A DNA stretch of 64,000 bases from UBA7374 sp049890275 (GTDB taxonomy: Bacteria; Verrucomicrobiota; Verrucomicrobiia; Opitutales; Coraliomargaritaceae). Shown piece by piece: positions 1 through 8,560 of the stretch. Made by a program: the position numbers and the translations under genes. The first letter of the stretch is position 1. Each line of letters starts with the position of its first letter. The DNA is taken from assembly GCA_049890275.1 (NCBI GenBank), contig JBMHBT010000008.1, forward strand, positions 124,001-188,000, given 5' to 3'. Below the pieces are notes generated by a model. That model searched no databases, was not told the origin of the DNA, and saw only the letters and a program-made list of their open reading frames with translations.

Positions 1-96
1 GTGGCTTATACGATGGAGATACACGTACATTCTTGCGATGAAGTCATCGCCATTTACCAGCGGGTTTCTCAAATTCCTGGAGTGATCTCTCTGTAA
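1..96 (+). CDS. C-terminal fragment, DUF493 (YbeD-like) family
   Basis: The frame is open from the window edge to a TAA at 94-96 and encodes 31 residues, so the gene starts outside the window. The peptide has a beta-alpha-beta look, with a VHV strand, a helix containing DEVIAIYQRVS and the end IPGVISL. YbeD/UPF0250 proteins finish the same way, with an alternating strand, an 'E-x-V-x-x-L-Y' helix and a terminal V-R-M-V-L. This is a weak call from a short tail; an ACT domain as in RelA/SpoT proteins is the main alternative. Confidence 0.4.
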   Translation: MAYTMEIHVHSCDEVIAIYQRVSQIPGVISL

Positions 97-137
97 GATG
101 TATTCGTGAACGATCACCCAGAATGCTGATCAATCAT

Positions 138-299
138 TTATTTCTTCACTGACTGCTGATTCGTAGAAATCTCATTTTGTAAGATTTCACGAATCAAACT
201 AGCTACTGGTCGATTTCCCTTCCGATGAGCCTGCTCTTTCAGACGCTCCAGAGTTTCCAGCTCTAGTTGAAGTGTAATTTGCTTGTGCTTTTCCATCAT
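138..299 (-). CDS. Small ribbon-helix-helix (CopG-like) protein
   Basis: A 53-residue protein if translation begins at the ATGATG pair (299/296). Starting further upstream would add a cysteine-containing leader that does not look structured. The N-terminal strand KQITLQLELETLERLK followed by two helices (roughly residues 12-25 and 30-44, with VASLIREIL) fits the MetJ/Arc/CopG ribbon-helix-helix fold, which dimerises to bind DNA. It is transcribed divergently from another ribbon-helix-helix gene about 140 bp away. No toxin gene is adjacent, so an antitoxin role is not supported; a small transcriptional regulator is the plain reading. Confidence 0.55.
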   Translation of the reverse strand: MMEKHKQITLQLELETLERLKEQAHRKGNRPVASLIREILQNEISTNQQSVKK

Positions 300-440
300 A
301 GTACCTAGTTTTGGGATGCAAAACTGACATGATGTGGACGTCAATAAAAAGGCTGCACAGTATAGAATAAATTATTTAGCTTAGATGAGTTCATTAATTT
401 ACCATTGACCGCGAATGAAAAACCCCATGAGATCCTCACT

Positions 441-647
441 ATGGCACCTAGACCTAGAAAGTATAAAAATCCTGCACAAATATCGCTACGGATCGACCTT
501 GCTCAATTACTAGAAATAGACCGCCGCCGGGCGATCGATGGCGTCACTCGTTCCGACTTTATCAATGCAGTACTCAAACAGTACATTGATAAACACCCGT
601 TGGGATCCGATAAGCTTCGTTATCCTTCTACTGATATAAATCAGTAA
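441..647 (+). CDS. Small ribbon-helix-helix-like protein
   Basis: A 68-residue basic protein starting at ATG 441; a TTG at 405 in the same frame would add 12 residues. The N-terminus is rich in Arg, Lys and Pro. It is followed by the strand QISLRIDLAQLLEID and the helix SDFINAVLKQYID, the order seen in ribbon-helix-helix DNA-binding proteins. The gene is divergent from the smaller ribbon-helix-helix gene at 138-299, so the two may share a control region at 300-440. The target is unknown and no partner toxin is present. Confidence 0.5.
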   Translation: MAPRPRKYKNPAQISLRIDLAQLLEIDRRRAIDGVTRSDFINAVLKQYIDKHPLGSDKLRYPSTDINQ

Positions 648-768
648 CCTTTAGTCTGAACTGACAATCTTTAGGTCTCCAGTACGATTGGTCGCCGCAT
701 TTCTGACGTCTGGTAAGGTAAAACATTTCCTTTCCGTAAGAATCTCTTTCCTATATTCTACGGCTGAT

Positions 769-1422
769 ATGAATAAAATGCATATTAGCGTCTGCCTGTT
801 TGCCTTGTCTGCGGGCTACGTTATTCTTGCGGGAGGTGCTTCACCCAAAAGTCAGAAGCAAACAAGTCCATCTACTTCCACAACAAGTCCCATGCCTGAA
901 AAAAAAGAAGACCAGAAAGATGAAATTGCAGTCTTTGGTTCCGGTTGCTTTTGGTGCGTAGAGGCGGTCTTTGAATCGCTCGATGGTGTACACGATGTAG
1001 AGTCCGGCTATATGGGGGGACATATCAAAGATCCAACCTACCGTGCAGTTTGTACTGGACGAACCGGGCATGCTGAAGTCGTACGCATCCATTTTGATCC
1101 GGAGGTCATTTCTTTCGATACGCTGCTGGATTGGTTCTGGCGCTCCCATGACCCGACCACCCTGAATCGTCAGGGAGCAGATGTTGGCACCCAGTATCGG
1201 TCGGTCGTCTACTATCAAAGTGAGACACAAAAAGTTACCGCCGAAGCCGCTAAAAAATTGGCCCAGCAGTACTTTAAAGATCCAATTGTCACAGAGATTT
1301 CCCCTACAGCTATTTTCTATCCTGCAGAAGAAGACCATCAGGATTACTACCAAGCCAACCGCGCGGCTCCCTACTGCCAGTTTGTCATTCGTCCAAAGTT
1401 GAAAAAGCTAGCACTTGAATAA
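769..1422 (+). CDS. msrA: Peptide-methionine (S)-S-oxide reductase MsrA, exported
   Basis: MsrA reduces methionine-S-sulfoxide in proteins back to methionine. The catalytic motif GCFWC lies at residues 59-63 of a 217-residue product, and a resolving-type cysteine sits near the C-terminus (PYCQF). Conserved EAVFE, Y.GG and GHAEVV blocks are present. I chose ATG 769 rather than the in-frame TTG at 688, because it gives a hydrophobic leader of about 22 residues followed by a Ser/Thr/Pro/Lys-rich linker. That suggests export to the periplasm or envelope, unlike the usual cytosolic MsrA. There is no fused MsrB. Confidence 0.93.
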   Translation: MNKMHISVCLFALSAGYVILAGGASPKSQKQTSPSTSTTSPMPEKKEDQKDEIAVFGSGCFWCVEAVFESLDGVHDVESGYMGGHIKDPTYRAVCTGRTGHAEVVRIHFDPEVISFDTLLDWFWRSHDPTTLNRQGADVGTQYRSVVYYQSETQKVTAEAAKKLAQQYFKDPIVTEISPTAIFYPAEEDHQDYYQANRAAPYCQFVIRPKLKKLALE

Positions 1423-1458
1423 ATCACTTAGCTACCTATAAATCTCATATACGGATTT

Positions 1459-2469
1459 ATGGCAATAAGGCAGCGGCGCAGAAAAAAGACAATACAACGC
1501 AGTTCTGGCAAGAGAGGTGGACGGATCAACCGTCTCGTTCGGCTTTTCCGCTGTGGGTTCTTTCTACTCGCTCTTCTAACTGTTTCACTTTGCGGCTTGT
1601 ATTTTTTTGGCCCTCAAGCAGCCAAAGAAACAATTGAACAAGGGTCCATCCACTTGATCAATCATTTGAGACAACAGGAGTGGATGCCCAAGCCCTTGCT
1701 TACCGCCCTAGATCAAGCACATGAAGGCATCTCCATGAGAGAGGGCTTAGGCGTCGATGGAGGCGAACTCGGATACGATGGGGGGCCGTTGCTGGCTGGC
1801 TTACCGAAGAGTCAACTGCCTACGCGCGTATTGCGTAATGATGCCCTGGTAAACCTCTTCGATGAAAGGAATCGGCAATCCCGCTGCCTGGCAGTGCGCT
1901 TATCAGCTCCTCAAGGATCCTCTCCCGTAAAGAGAACTGCAGTGGAACACTTACGAGTCGACCCTCGTGTACCCAACTTAAGAACCGGCCAAATGACCGA
2001 TGGCCCCTGGAGTGCTCAGCCCTTGCTCCCACCCGAGTGGCTTTATTCATCTTTAGGAGAAGCCTTGGTCAATGACATCCGGCTCCCGACTTTCTCAGTT
2101 CCCATGCGCCAGCACTTCGCTGAAGCGGGCTGGACTCTCTTAATGCGAGAAATCGCAGTTAATTATCCCGCGCGTTTTGGAGAAGTTTGGCTCTATGTGG
2201 GACCCGTATTCGGACCAGATAACCGGCGACTGGCTTCAGGAATCCCAATCCCAGAACAATTCTACGCAATCGTTTTTGATATCACTACAGAAGGCTGGTT
2301 GCGCGCAATCGCATTTCTCTTAACGCATGAACAGCCTCCGGAATCTTTGGATCAATGCATCACATCGATTGAAGCAATTGAAACACTCACGGGATTGACT
2401 TTTCTTCCGGAGCTCAATCAAGCGGCCTATAATAGCCTGCGTACTTGGGTCAGCCCCAAGCTTTGGTAG
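1459..2469 (+). CDS. Membrane-anchored NUC (DNA/RNA non-specific endonuclease) fold protein lacking the catalytic motif
   Basis: A 336-residue protein with a very basic N-terminus (residues 1-29), one transmembrane segment (about 31-51) and a periplasmic domain. Residues 127-320 follow the EndoG/NucA layout: an N-terminal VNLFDERNR...LAVRL strand pair, an FRVDPR-like segment, GEVWLYVGPVFG, IPIPEQFYAIVFD, AIAFLL and SIEAIETLTGLTFLPEL. Active members carry DRGH, followed later by a metal-binding Asn. Here the DRGH position reads SAQP (185-188), and FNRGxW reads FAEAGW. It is therefore probably not a nuclease; it may be a binding or scaffold domain. The assignment is by eye from motif order. Confidence 0.6.
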   Translation: MAIRQRRRKKTIQRSSGKRGGRINRLVRLFRCGFFLLALLTVSLCGLYFFGPQAAKETIEQGSIHLINHLRQQEWMPKPLLTALDQAHEGISMREGLGVDGGELGYDGGPLLAGLPKSQLPTRVLRNDALVNLFDERNRQSRCLAVRLSAPQGSSPVKRTAVEHLRVDPRVPNLRTGQMTDGPWSAQPLLPPEWLYSSLGEALVNDIRLPTFSVPMRQHFAEAGWTLLMREIAVNYPARFGEVWLYVGPVFGPDNRRLASGIPIPEQFYAIVFDITTEGWLRAIAFLLTHEQPPESLDQCITSIEAIETLTGLTFLPELNQAAYNSLRTWVSPKLW

Positions 2470-2484
2470 CCGTTGGATCAAGCC

Positions 2485-3090
2485 TCATTTTGCGAGATCG
2501 TAAATTGCGTATCCGGACATCCAGTTGGGTGCAAAACTGCATTCGTTACGCCAATTTCCGGAAAGGTAAACACGATTGCGTATTGTAATCTTTCGCGAGC
2601 GACAAAAGTCTTCAAATTCTTTAATAGAAAATGGGTTCGCTCGAAGACTTTCATGCCAATCGGTGCTGAATACTTCATTGCGGACTCGACGCCCCTCCAA
2701 AAGGTAGCTCAAGCGATTCTTCCAAAATCCGTAATTAACAAAGCCAACCGTAACCGCGCGTCCGACTCGTAAACTCGCCTCTAATATTTGATCCGGCGCA
2801 TCGAGTAAATCGACTGACCGGCTAAGAATAATGCGATCAAAGGAATTTTCGGGAGAAGCCGATAAAAATGCACCCACATCACCGTGATAGGCAGAAACAC
2901 CGCGTTTGATGCAATTGAGAATACGATCAAAGTTATTATCCACTCCCACGCCGTAGGTCGATTTCTTGTGTTTAAGGTATTCCAGTAGGAGGCCGCGCCC
3001 ACAGCCGAGATCCAACACACGGTCACCCTCCTGGACCCAGCGAGCAATGACCTGATAATCCACCTGCCGCTTTTTTATTTCAGATTTCAT
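2485..3090 (-). CDS. metW: Methionine biosynthesis protein MetW
   Basis: A 201-residue class I SAM-methyltransferase fold protein. Motif I reads VLDLGCGRGLLLEYL near the N-terminus, followed by VGVD and the MetW-typical segment FDRIILSRSVDLLDAPDQIL. MetW accompanies MetX in many bacteria and is required for, or stimulates, homoserine O-acylation. Its ATG overlaps the metX stop codon (ATGA, 3087-3090), which implies translational coupling. It ends 15 bp from the convergent gene at 1459-2469. Confidence 0.9.
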   Translation of the reverse strand: MKSEIKKRQVDYQVIARWVQEGDRVLDLGCGRGLLLEYLKHKKSTYGVGVDNNFDRILNCIKRGVSAYHGDVGAFLSASPENSFDRIILSRSVDLLDAPDQILEASLRVGRAVTVGFVNYGFWKNRLSYLLEGRRVRNEVFSTDWHESLRANPFSIKEFEDFCRSRKITIRNRVYLSGNWRNECSFAPNWMSGYAIYDLAK

Positions 3091-4229
3091 TGGTCGAGGA
3101 AATTTCGGATGAGCGAGTCCAAACGAGGCGAACGCAGGAGAAAAGAATCATGACCCGAATCAACTTCCAACTCGGCGTAACTGGCGGTTTTCCCCAAGCG
3201 CAAGAGGGACTCCACGATTTCTCGGTTTCCTTGAGGGGGGTAGAGCCAGTCAGAAGTAAAGCCCACGACCAAGCCTCGTGCACTGACCGCAGATAGCGAA
3301 GCATCCAGAGAATTATCGGGGCCGTACAAGTCAAAGCGATCCAGGGCCTTTGTCAGGTAGAGATAAGTATTTGCGTCAAAGCGCGAGACAAATGCCTGTC
3401 CCTGATAACGCAGATAGCTCTCCACCTCGAACTCGACGTCAAAGTGCTCCATGGGTTCATGTGCATGACGGCGCTTACGCCCAAACTTAGCTTCCAAACC
3501 GACATCAGAAAAATAAGTAATATGGGCCATCATACGGGCGACAGAGAGGCCTTCAGCCGGTTGCTCCCCATCCGGGTAATCACCTCGCAACCAGTTTGGA
3601 TCGCTGATGATTGCCTGCCGACCGGTATCATTGAAGGCGATCGCCTGCGCACTATGTCGGGCACAGCAAGCGAGAGCGATATAACTCTGAACGCGCTCCG
3701 GATAAGCAATCGCCCACTGGAGTGTCTGCATACCGCCCATACTACCTCCAATAACCGAGTGAAGCGATTCAATGCCGAGTGAATCGATCAGAAGGGCTTG
3801 GGCCTTAACCATATCCCCAACAGTCAATTTAGGAAAATCCATATTGTAGCGGCGACCGGTTTGCGGATTGATGGAGACCGGGCCAGTGGAGCCACTGCAT
3901 CCACCCAGTACGTTCGTACTGATGACAAAATATCGGTTTGTGTCGATTGGTTTGCCCGGACCGACCATAAAATTCCACCAGCCCTGCTTGCGTTCCTCTA
4001 AACTATGAACGCCTGCGCAATGGTGATTTCCTGTCAGCGCATGACAGATCAGAATTGCATTCGTACGGTCATCATTGAGGTGACCGTAGGTCTCGTATCG
4101 GAGTGTTAGTTCCGGTATACTTCCTCCGGACTCAAACTGAAAGGGGTGCGGATAATCAAAGTCACGATGCGTCACCAGACCAATTTCACCATCACCGGAG
4201 GCGCTCGGCTCTGCAGAAGAATCAATCAT
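3087..4229 (-). CDS. metX: Homoserine O-acetyltransferase MetX
   Basis: An alpha/beta-hydrolase of 380 residues that acylates L-homoserine to the activated ester used for methionine synthesis. The nucleophile elbow GGSMGGMQ places the catalytic serine at about residue 163. The family marker CHALTGNHH is at about 62-70 and the C-terminal Asp/His region reads TSDWLYPP ... DSGHDSFLL. Length is typical. It forms a two-gene unit with metW, with a 4-bp overlap. A 6-bp hairpin lies just upstream (4254-4270). Whether acetyl- or succinyl-CoA is the donor cannot be decided from the name alone. Confidence 0.93.
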   Translation of the reverse strand: MIDSSAEPSASGDGEIGLVTHRDFDYPHPFQFESGGSIPELTLRYETYGHLNDDRTNAILICHALTGNHHCAGVHSLEERKQGWWNFMVGPGKPIDTNRYFVISTNVLGGCSGSTGPVSINPQTGRRYNMDFPKLTVGDMVKAQALLIDSLGIESLHSVIGGSMGGMQTLQWAIAYPERVQSYIALACCARHSAQAIAFNDTGRQAIISDPNWLRGDYPDGEQPAEGLSVARMMAHITYFSDVGLEAKFGRKRRHAHEPMEHFDVEFEVESYLRYQGQAFVSRFDANTYLYLTKALDRFDLYGPDNSLDASLSAVSARGLVVGFTSDWLYPPQGNREIVESLLRLGKTASYAELEVDSGHDSFLLRSPRLDSLIRNFLDQ

Positions 4230-4253
4230 TCAATCGGTACAACCATTAATCGA

Positions 4254-4270
4254 AGCAGCCGTGTGCTGCT
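4254..4270. repeat. Short inverted repeat between subtilase and metX
   Basis: AGCAGC and GCTGCT form a perfect 6-bp stem around the loop CGTGT in the 95-bp gap between the subtilase stop and the metX start. There is no T-run on either strand, so it is not a convincing terminator. It could be a leader hairpin of metX, but nothing else supports a riboswitch. Confidence 0.35.
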
Positions 4271-4324
4271 ACAAAGATGCCAATTGTCCCGGCAGATGAG
4301 TCAACAAAATACGCTCAAACTGAT

Positions 4325-5923
4325 TTAAGGCAGCGGCTGAACCTCTATCGCTCGTATGTTATTATCCGGGACACCATCCTCAACGGATTCCTCTGTTTTT
4401 ACCCAAGCAATGATTCGGAGTTTTTTATCCATTTGCGATGGAGGCACTTGTGCGAAAATTTTATTCGAAAACGCTTCACCCGGACGGGTCGAGCGGAGTG
4501 GAATAGTCTGCAACTCAGATCCATCGACAATTTGAATAGAGAGTTCACCACCTGAAAGCCACTGATTGCCCCGATTCTGAACAATGATTTCTACCGGTAC
4601 ATTCGTTCCCGGTAGTGCGTTCACAGACAGATGAATATCGGCGACAGCAATATCAGAAAGGGGGGACTCACCCGTATCGTTCAGACGAGTCCAGTCCACC
4701 CAGCCGCCGCCATAGACAGGATCCGGCCCAAGAGCCCCCGACTCGTTCAAGCTTTGCTTGAGTTCAGCGACTACCTGGTCCGCTGACTGCGGTTGATCAC
4801 GCGAAAGTAACGATGCGAGGGTACCCGTGACAAAAGGAGTCGCAGCAGAGGTACCCGAAAAAAGTTGTGTTTTGCCTTCCTCAGCAGCGGTAAGAATACC
4901 CACTCCCGGAGCGGCAAAATCTATGGATTTTGACTGGTTTGAAAAACCTGCCTGTACATTTTGCGCATCGATTGCCGTGACCGATAAAACTTCTGGATAC
5001 GCTGCTGGATAGGCCAAGCGAGTATAGCTATCATTGCCTGCAGAAGCGACTAGTAGAACTCCTTTCCCATGAGCATATTCTACCGCATGTCGGAGTAATG
5101 CGCTCTCTTGATACAAACCAAGGCTCATATTAATAATTTGCGCACCTTTATCCACCGCATGAATGATGCCTTGCGCTGCATGAAAACTATGCCCGTAGCC
5201 GTCCTCTCCCAATACTCGAACAACCAGTAAGCTGGCCCCCGGAGCGATGCCATTTTTTCCACCGATTATCGAGGCAACCGCAGTACCATGCTCTGCGCCA
5301 ACACCGTCCAGGTGCTTTCCAGTCAGCACCAGCTCCTCAATTGTTGATCCCTCAAAGGTCTTATGAGCGTACAAACCGGAATCCAGAACAGCGACCAGAA
5401 CACCGGAACCATCGCTTTCCAGATTTTCCGCAATCTGTGCTGCCGTTTGATTGTACGGTGTTACATTCAACGCCCCTGTCGGTAGCGCTTTTAAAGGAGG
5501 CGTGGGGCGAGCGATTCGAAAGTTGAAACCTACCTCTACCGCATCCAACGGTATTTTCAAACGAGATAACGAAGAAAGGTCCAAACGAAGTACGCTCAAG
5601 GCATCAATCTGACCCAGCGGTTTCAAACCAGATTGCTGGAGTCCAGAGAGAAAATTGAAATAGGCTTGCCGGTCCTTAAAGCGAATAAGGACTTCATCTT
5701 CGATCGCTCCATCCGGAAAGCGGAACGGAAAAGTTTCCCCTGCTTCCTCCTGTTCTGAAGAGCCTGGCGGTGAAATATTTGGCTTGGGCAATGAATTGTT
5801 CACCGTTAATTCTTCTTTTTCATCGTTATCCGTCGAGGGAACTGCCAGCTGTCGACCCAGGTAGAGACCGAACAAAACAACTAGAGCAAAAAGAAAAAGA
5901 CGGTAGATAGGTTTTGATTTCAT
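4325..5923 (-). CDS. Subtilisin-like (S8) serine protease with C-terminal CARDB-like domain
   Basis: A 532-residue exported protease starting at ATG 5923; a GTG at 5947 adds eight residues. An N-terminal hydrophobic segment (about 7-23) acts as signal or anchor, then a Ser/Glu-rich linker and an inhibitor-like propeptide region lead to the S8 domain. The triad is Asp181 (AVLDSG), His212 (EHGTAVAS) and Ser359 (SGTSAATP), with oxyanion Asn297 (SAGND). The last 110 residues look like a CARDB-type beta-sandwich (VEIIVQNRGNQWLSGG). It lies 55 bp downstream of sixA in the same direction. The substrate is unknown. Confidence 0.9.
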   Translation of the reverse strand: MKSKPIYRLFLFALVVLFGLYLGRQLAVPSTDNDEKEELTVNNSLPKPNISPPGSSEQEEAGETFPFRFPDGAIEDEVLIRFKDRQAYFNFLSGLQQSGLKPLGQIDALSVLRLDLSSLSRLKIPLDAVEVGFNFRIARPTPPLKALPTGALNVTPYNQTAAQIAENLESDGSGVLVAVLDSGLYAHKTFEGSTIEELVLTGKHLDGVGAEHGTAVASIIGGKNGIAPGASLLVVRVLGEDGYGHSFHAAQGIIHAVDKGAQIINMSLGLYQESALLRHAVEYAHGKGVLLVASAGNDSYTRLAYPAAYPEVLSVTAIDAQNVQAGFSNQSKSIDFAAPGVGILTAAEEGKTQLFSGTSAATPFVTGTLASLLSRDQPQSADQVVAELKQSLNESGALGPDPVYGGGWVDWTRLNDTGESPLSDIAVADIHLSVNALPGTNVPVEIIVQNRGNQWLSGGELSIQIVDGSELQTIPLRSTRPGEAFSNKIFAQVPPSQMDKKLRIIAWVKTEESVEDGVPDNNIRAIEVQPLP

Positions 5924-5978
5924 TGAAATGAATACAGCTCTAATCACTCAGAAAATCCTTCCAGTTTCAGCTATTCTA

Positions 5979-6482
5979 CTATTCTGCTGCGATTAGCCTC
6001 GGATCCAGTAACCACTGGAGCACACAAGGGCCCGTTTGCTGCTCGCCAAGCCAAGGCAACCATTCCAGGCAGACCAAGACACAGGTTTTTAAATGGATTC
6101 TTGCCCGGTAACGCTCGCCGGAGATGAGGAGAGAAAACAGGGTCTCTAAATTAGGATTATGCCCAACGAGAAGAAGATCTTGGTCGAGTTCGCGGATCGA
6201 TTCAATCAGCGGACGCGGGTCACGCTCCGGCTCCAATAAATCTTCCGGTTGCTCTACCCATTCTTTATTCCCTTCAGGCTGAAGTGCTTGCAGAAAAATA
6301 TTCGCTGTCTCCTGCGCTCGGAGGAGCGGGCTCGTCCAGACATTCTGCAACTGAATACCTCCCCTTTCACGTAGAAAAGAACCCAGCCTACCGGCATCCG
6401 TCCGTCCTAGTTCTGAAAGGTTACGCCCTGAATCGGGAAAACCGATCTCCGCCTTTGCATGTCGGAGTAGATAGATTTTCAT
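5979..6482 (-). CDS. sixA: SixA-like phosphohistidine phosphatase
   Basis: A 167-residue histidine-phosphatase-superfamily protein. Starting at ATG 6482 puts the catalytic RHA motif at residues 7-9 (MKIYLLRHAKAE), where SixA has it; a longer frame upstream only adds a non-homologous leader. The second conserved histidine is in LLVGHNPNLE. SixA removes phosphate from histidine on phosphorelay or PTS-type proteins; the substrate here is not shown by context. It is transcribed with the downstream subtilase. Confidence 0.85.
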   Translation of the reverse strand: MKIYLLRHAKAEIGFPDSGRNLSELGRTDAGRLGSFLRERGGIQLQNVWTSPLLRAQETANIFLQALQPEGNKEWVEQPEDLLEPERDPRPLIESIRELDQDLLLVGHNPNLETLFSLLISGERYRARIHLKTCVLVCLEWLPWLGEQQTGPCVLQWLLDPRLIAAE

Positions 6483-6539
6483 AATTGAATAAAGTAAACA
6501 CCTTCCTTCTCCACCGCAAGCCTCACCCAATAAAGGCGC

Positions 6540-6572
6540 AAAAAAAAGACGCCGCTCTGCAAAGCGACGTCT
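6540..6572 (-). terminator. Rho-independent terminator after the MazG-like gene
   Basis: Read on the minus strand, AGACGTCGCT pairs with AGCGGCGTCT (one G-U pair) around a 6-nt loop and is followed directly by a run of seven or eight U. It lies 139 bp beyond the stop of the gene at 6711-7085 and before the sixA start, so it separates the mgtE-mazG unit from the sixA-subtilase unit. Confidence 0.8.
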
Positions 6573-6710
6573 AACAAACTACAAACTACAACTGATACTG
6601 TAGGATAAGACGCATCTGCAGGGCAGACGTTCAAAAAGAATTAACTTTTTCAAAAAAAAGTTCAACTCGGTCGCAATCCTTCTATTTTACGGCATAAAGA
6701 AGGTTCCCGG

Positions 6711-7085
6711 CTAGAGTTCTGTATACTTATCGCTCCGGCCTTTCGCCTTTTCCACTGGGTACTTGTCTGCATTACGTCTCATTTTTGCTTCGATAATCTC
6801 AGCGATGTCCATGCCTGAGATATTAGCAAACTCGATTGCAAAAATGAAAATATCCGCTAATTCCTCCTCCACTTTTTTCCGCAGTTTTTCTACTTCCATG
6901 TCGGTACGAGACTGTTCCGGGGATTGCCATAGAAAATGCTCCATTAACTCAGCAGCCTCCGCCGATATCGCCATAGATAGATTTTTAGGTGAATGAAACT
7001 GCTCCCAGTCCCGCTCGCGGGCAAAAGCCAACACGCGATCCTTGATTTCCTGTAGTTGAGTCGAGCGATCGTTCATCCTAGTCAT
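6711..7085 (-). CDS. MazG-like nucleoside triphosphate pyrophosphohydrolase
   Basis: A 124-residue all-alpha NTP-PPase of the RS21-C6/MazG-like group, which hydrolyses (often non-canonical) nucleoside triphosphates to monophosphate and pyrophosphate. Visible markers are the N-terminal WEQFHSPKNLSMAISAEAAELMEHF, with its Glu pair, and the later EELADIFIFAIEFAN, the ExxE...ExxD metal-binding arrangement. ATG codons at 7085 and 7076 are both possible starts. It follows mgtE by about 70 bp in the same direction and ends before a clear terminator. Confidence 0.88.
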   Translation of the reverse strand: MTRMNDRSTQLQEIKDRVLAFARERDWEQFHSPKNLSMAISAEAAELMEHFLWQSPEQSRTDMEVEKLRKKVEEELADIFIFAIEFANISGMDIAEIIEAKMRRNADKYPVEKAKGRSDKYTEL

Positions 7086-7157
7086 CACACCCAGCGCAGC
7101 CTTCGGCGCAATCCCAATCCTTTGCTGATACCTTCCTAAAAAGGAAGAACTTGCCGA

Positions 7158-8507
7158 TTAGCCCAGCACAGCCACGGCAATTGAAAAGTAAATAATCAAT
7201 CCCAATACGTCCATGACCGAGGTGATCAATGGGCTACTCGCTACGGCAGGGTCGACTTTCAGCACACTCAAACCAAAGGGCAACAGCGCGCCAAAGGTAT
7301 TGGCGACAATAACGATCGCCACCATGCTCAACCCTACAATCAAAGCAATCGACTCACCACCCCCATAAAAGCTACCGGCTGCAAAAGCCAATAATCCCAT
7401 AGCCAAGCCAAGGAACACACCGACTGTTAACTCCTTTAACAGTGCCGGAAACCAGTCTCCCAAGGTTAAGTCTCCCGTAGCGATGGCCCGAACCATTAAA
7501 GTGGCCGATTGAGCACCGCTATTCCCTCCGCTGGCAATAACCAGCGGCATGAACAGTGCCAAGGCAATGACCTCCGTCAGGTACTCTTCAAAGCCCGCGA
7601 TCACCCCAGCGGAAACTAAATTGACTAAAATCAAAACACATAACCAGCCAATGCGCTTGCGAAAGAGCTGTGAAGGCGCAGCTGCACTATACTTCGACTC
7701 CAGCGGTGCCACTGCCGCTCCCTTCTGGATATCTTCCGTGACCTCCTCTTCGGCCACATCCATAATATCATCCACCGTCACAATTCCTACGATAACCCCT
7801 TCAGAATCAACCACCGGAAGCGCGTTGATATCGTAGCGTTGAATCATTTCCACCGCTAATTCACGGTCTTCAAAAGCCGAAATACTGACGCAATTGTAAT
7901 TCAACATATCCCGAATCACCGTGCCCGGGTCTGCCATAATCAAACGGCGCATGCGCAAAATATCAATCAACTGCCCATTCGAATCTGTTACGTACAGAAT
8001 ATTGAAAATCTCTGAGTCCCGACCATACTTACGCACGTGCGCCAGAGCCACTTCTACTGTCCATTCCTCCCGAACACGAATATAGTCCGGCGTCATGATC
8101 CGCCCGACACTTTCCTCTGGATAACCAAGCAACTGCCTCGATTCGGCTAAGTCCTCTGGGCTCAACAACTGCAACAGGCGACGCGTTACTGTAGCCGGAA
8201 GTTCTTCCAGCATGGCCGTGCGGTCGTCCGGGCTCAAGTCAGCTAAGAGAGTGCGAGTGTCGGTATCTGTTAAAGCAGCCAACAAACTGTCTTGAGCCTC
8301 CGGTTCCAGATAAGCAAATACGTCCGCTGCCCGTTGCCTCGGCAAAGCCCGATAGACCAATATCTGATGCGGCTTATCCAAGCGTATCAGTAAATCTGCA
8401 ATTTCAGGATGAGCCCAACTGCCAAGACGTTCGGATACAGCCTTCAGTTGGTTGGCCTTGATCAGCGACTCAACTTCCGGTTCTTTCTCAACATCGACTT
8501 CCTGCAT
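7158..8507 (-). CDS. mgtE: Magnesium transporter MgtE
   Basis: A 449-residue Mg2+ channel/transporter. The N-terminal superhelical MgtE domain (about 1-130) contains RRLLQLLSPEDLAESRQLLGYPEESVGRIM. It is followed by two CBS domains (about 135-260), a plug helix and five membrane helices in the last 180 residues. The family signature PLVIASGGNSGAQSATL precedes the third helix. Length is normal. The CBS region senses cytosolic Mg2+ and gates the pore in characterised members. It is preceded by a small unknown gene (53-bp gap) and followed by the MazG-like gene. Confidence 0.95.
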   Translation of the reverse strand: MQEVDVEKEPEVESLIKANQLKAVSERLGSWAHPEIADLLIRLDKPHQILVYRALPRQRAADVFAYLEPEAQDSLLAALTDTDTRTLLADLSPDDRTAMLEELPATVTRRLLQLLSPEDLAESRQLLGYPEESVGRIMTPDYIRVREEWTVEVALAHVRKYGRDSEIFNILYVTDSNGQLIDILRMRRLIMADPGTVIRDMLNYNCVSISAFEDRELAVEMIQRYDINALPVVDSEGVIVGIVTVDDIMDVAEEEVTEDIQKGAAVAPLESKYSAAAPSQLFRKRIGWLCVLILVNLVSAGVIAGFEEYLTEVIALALFMPLVIASGGNSGAQSATLMVRAIATGDLTLGDWFPALLKELTVGVFLGLAMGLLAFAAGSFYGGGESIALIVGLSMVAIVIVANTFGALLPFGLSVLKVDPAVASSPLITSVMDVLGLIIYFSIAVAVLG

Positions 8508-8560
8508 AACACCGAAAGATTGGCTCTACATTCTACAGAGTAAAGCAGGGAAAGCATCAC

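Noticed and set aside
4230..4324. SAM-type riboswitch ahead of metX
   Set aside because: The gap is only 95 bp and shows just one 6-bp hairpin, with none of the multi-helix conserved core expected of SAM riboswitches.
7132..7147. Terminator between mgtE and the MazG-like gene
   Set aside because: CTTCCT-AAAA-AGGAAG is a good stem, but no T-run follows it on the minus strand, so it is not called.
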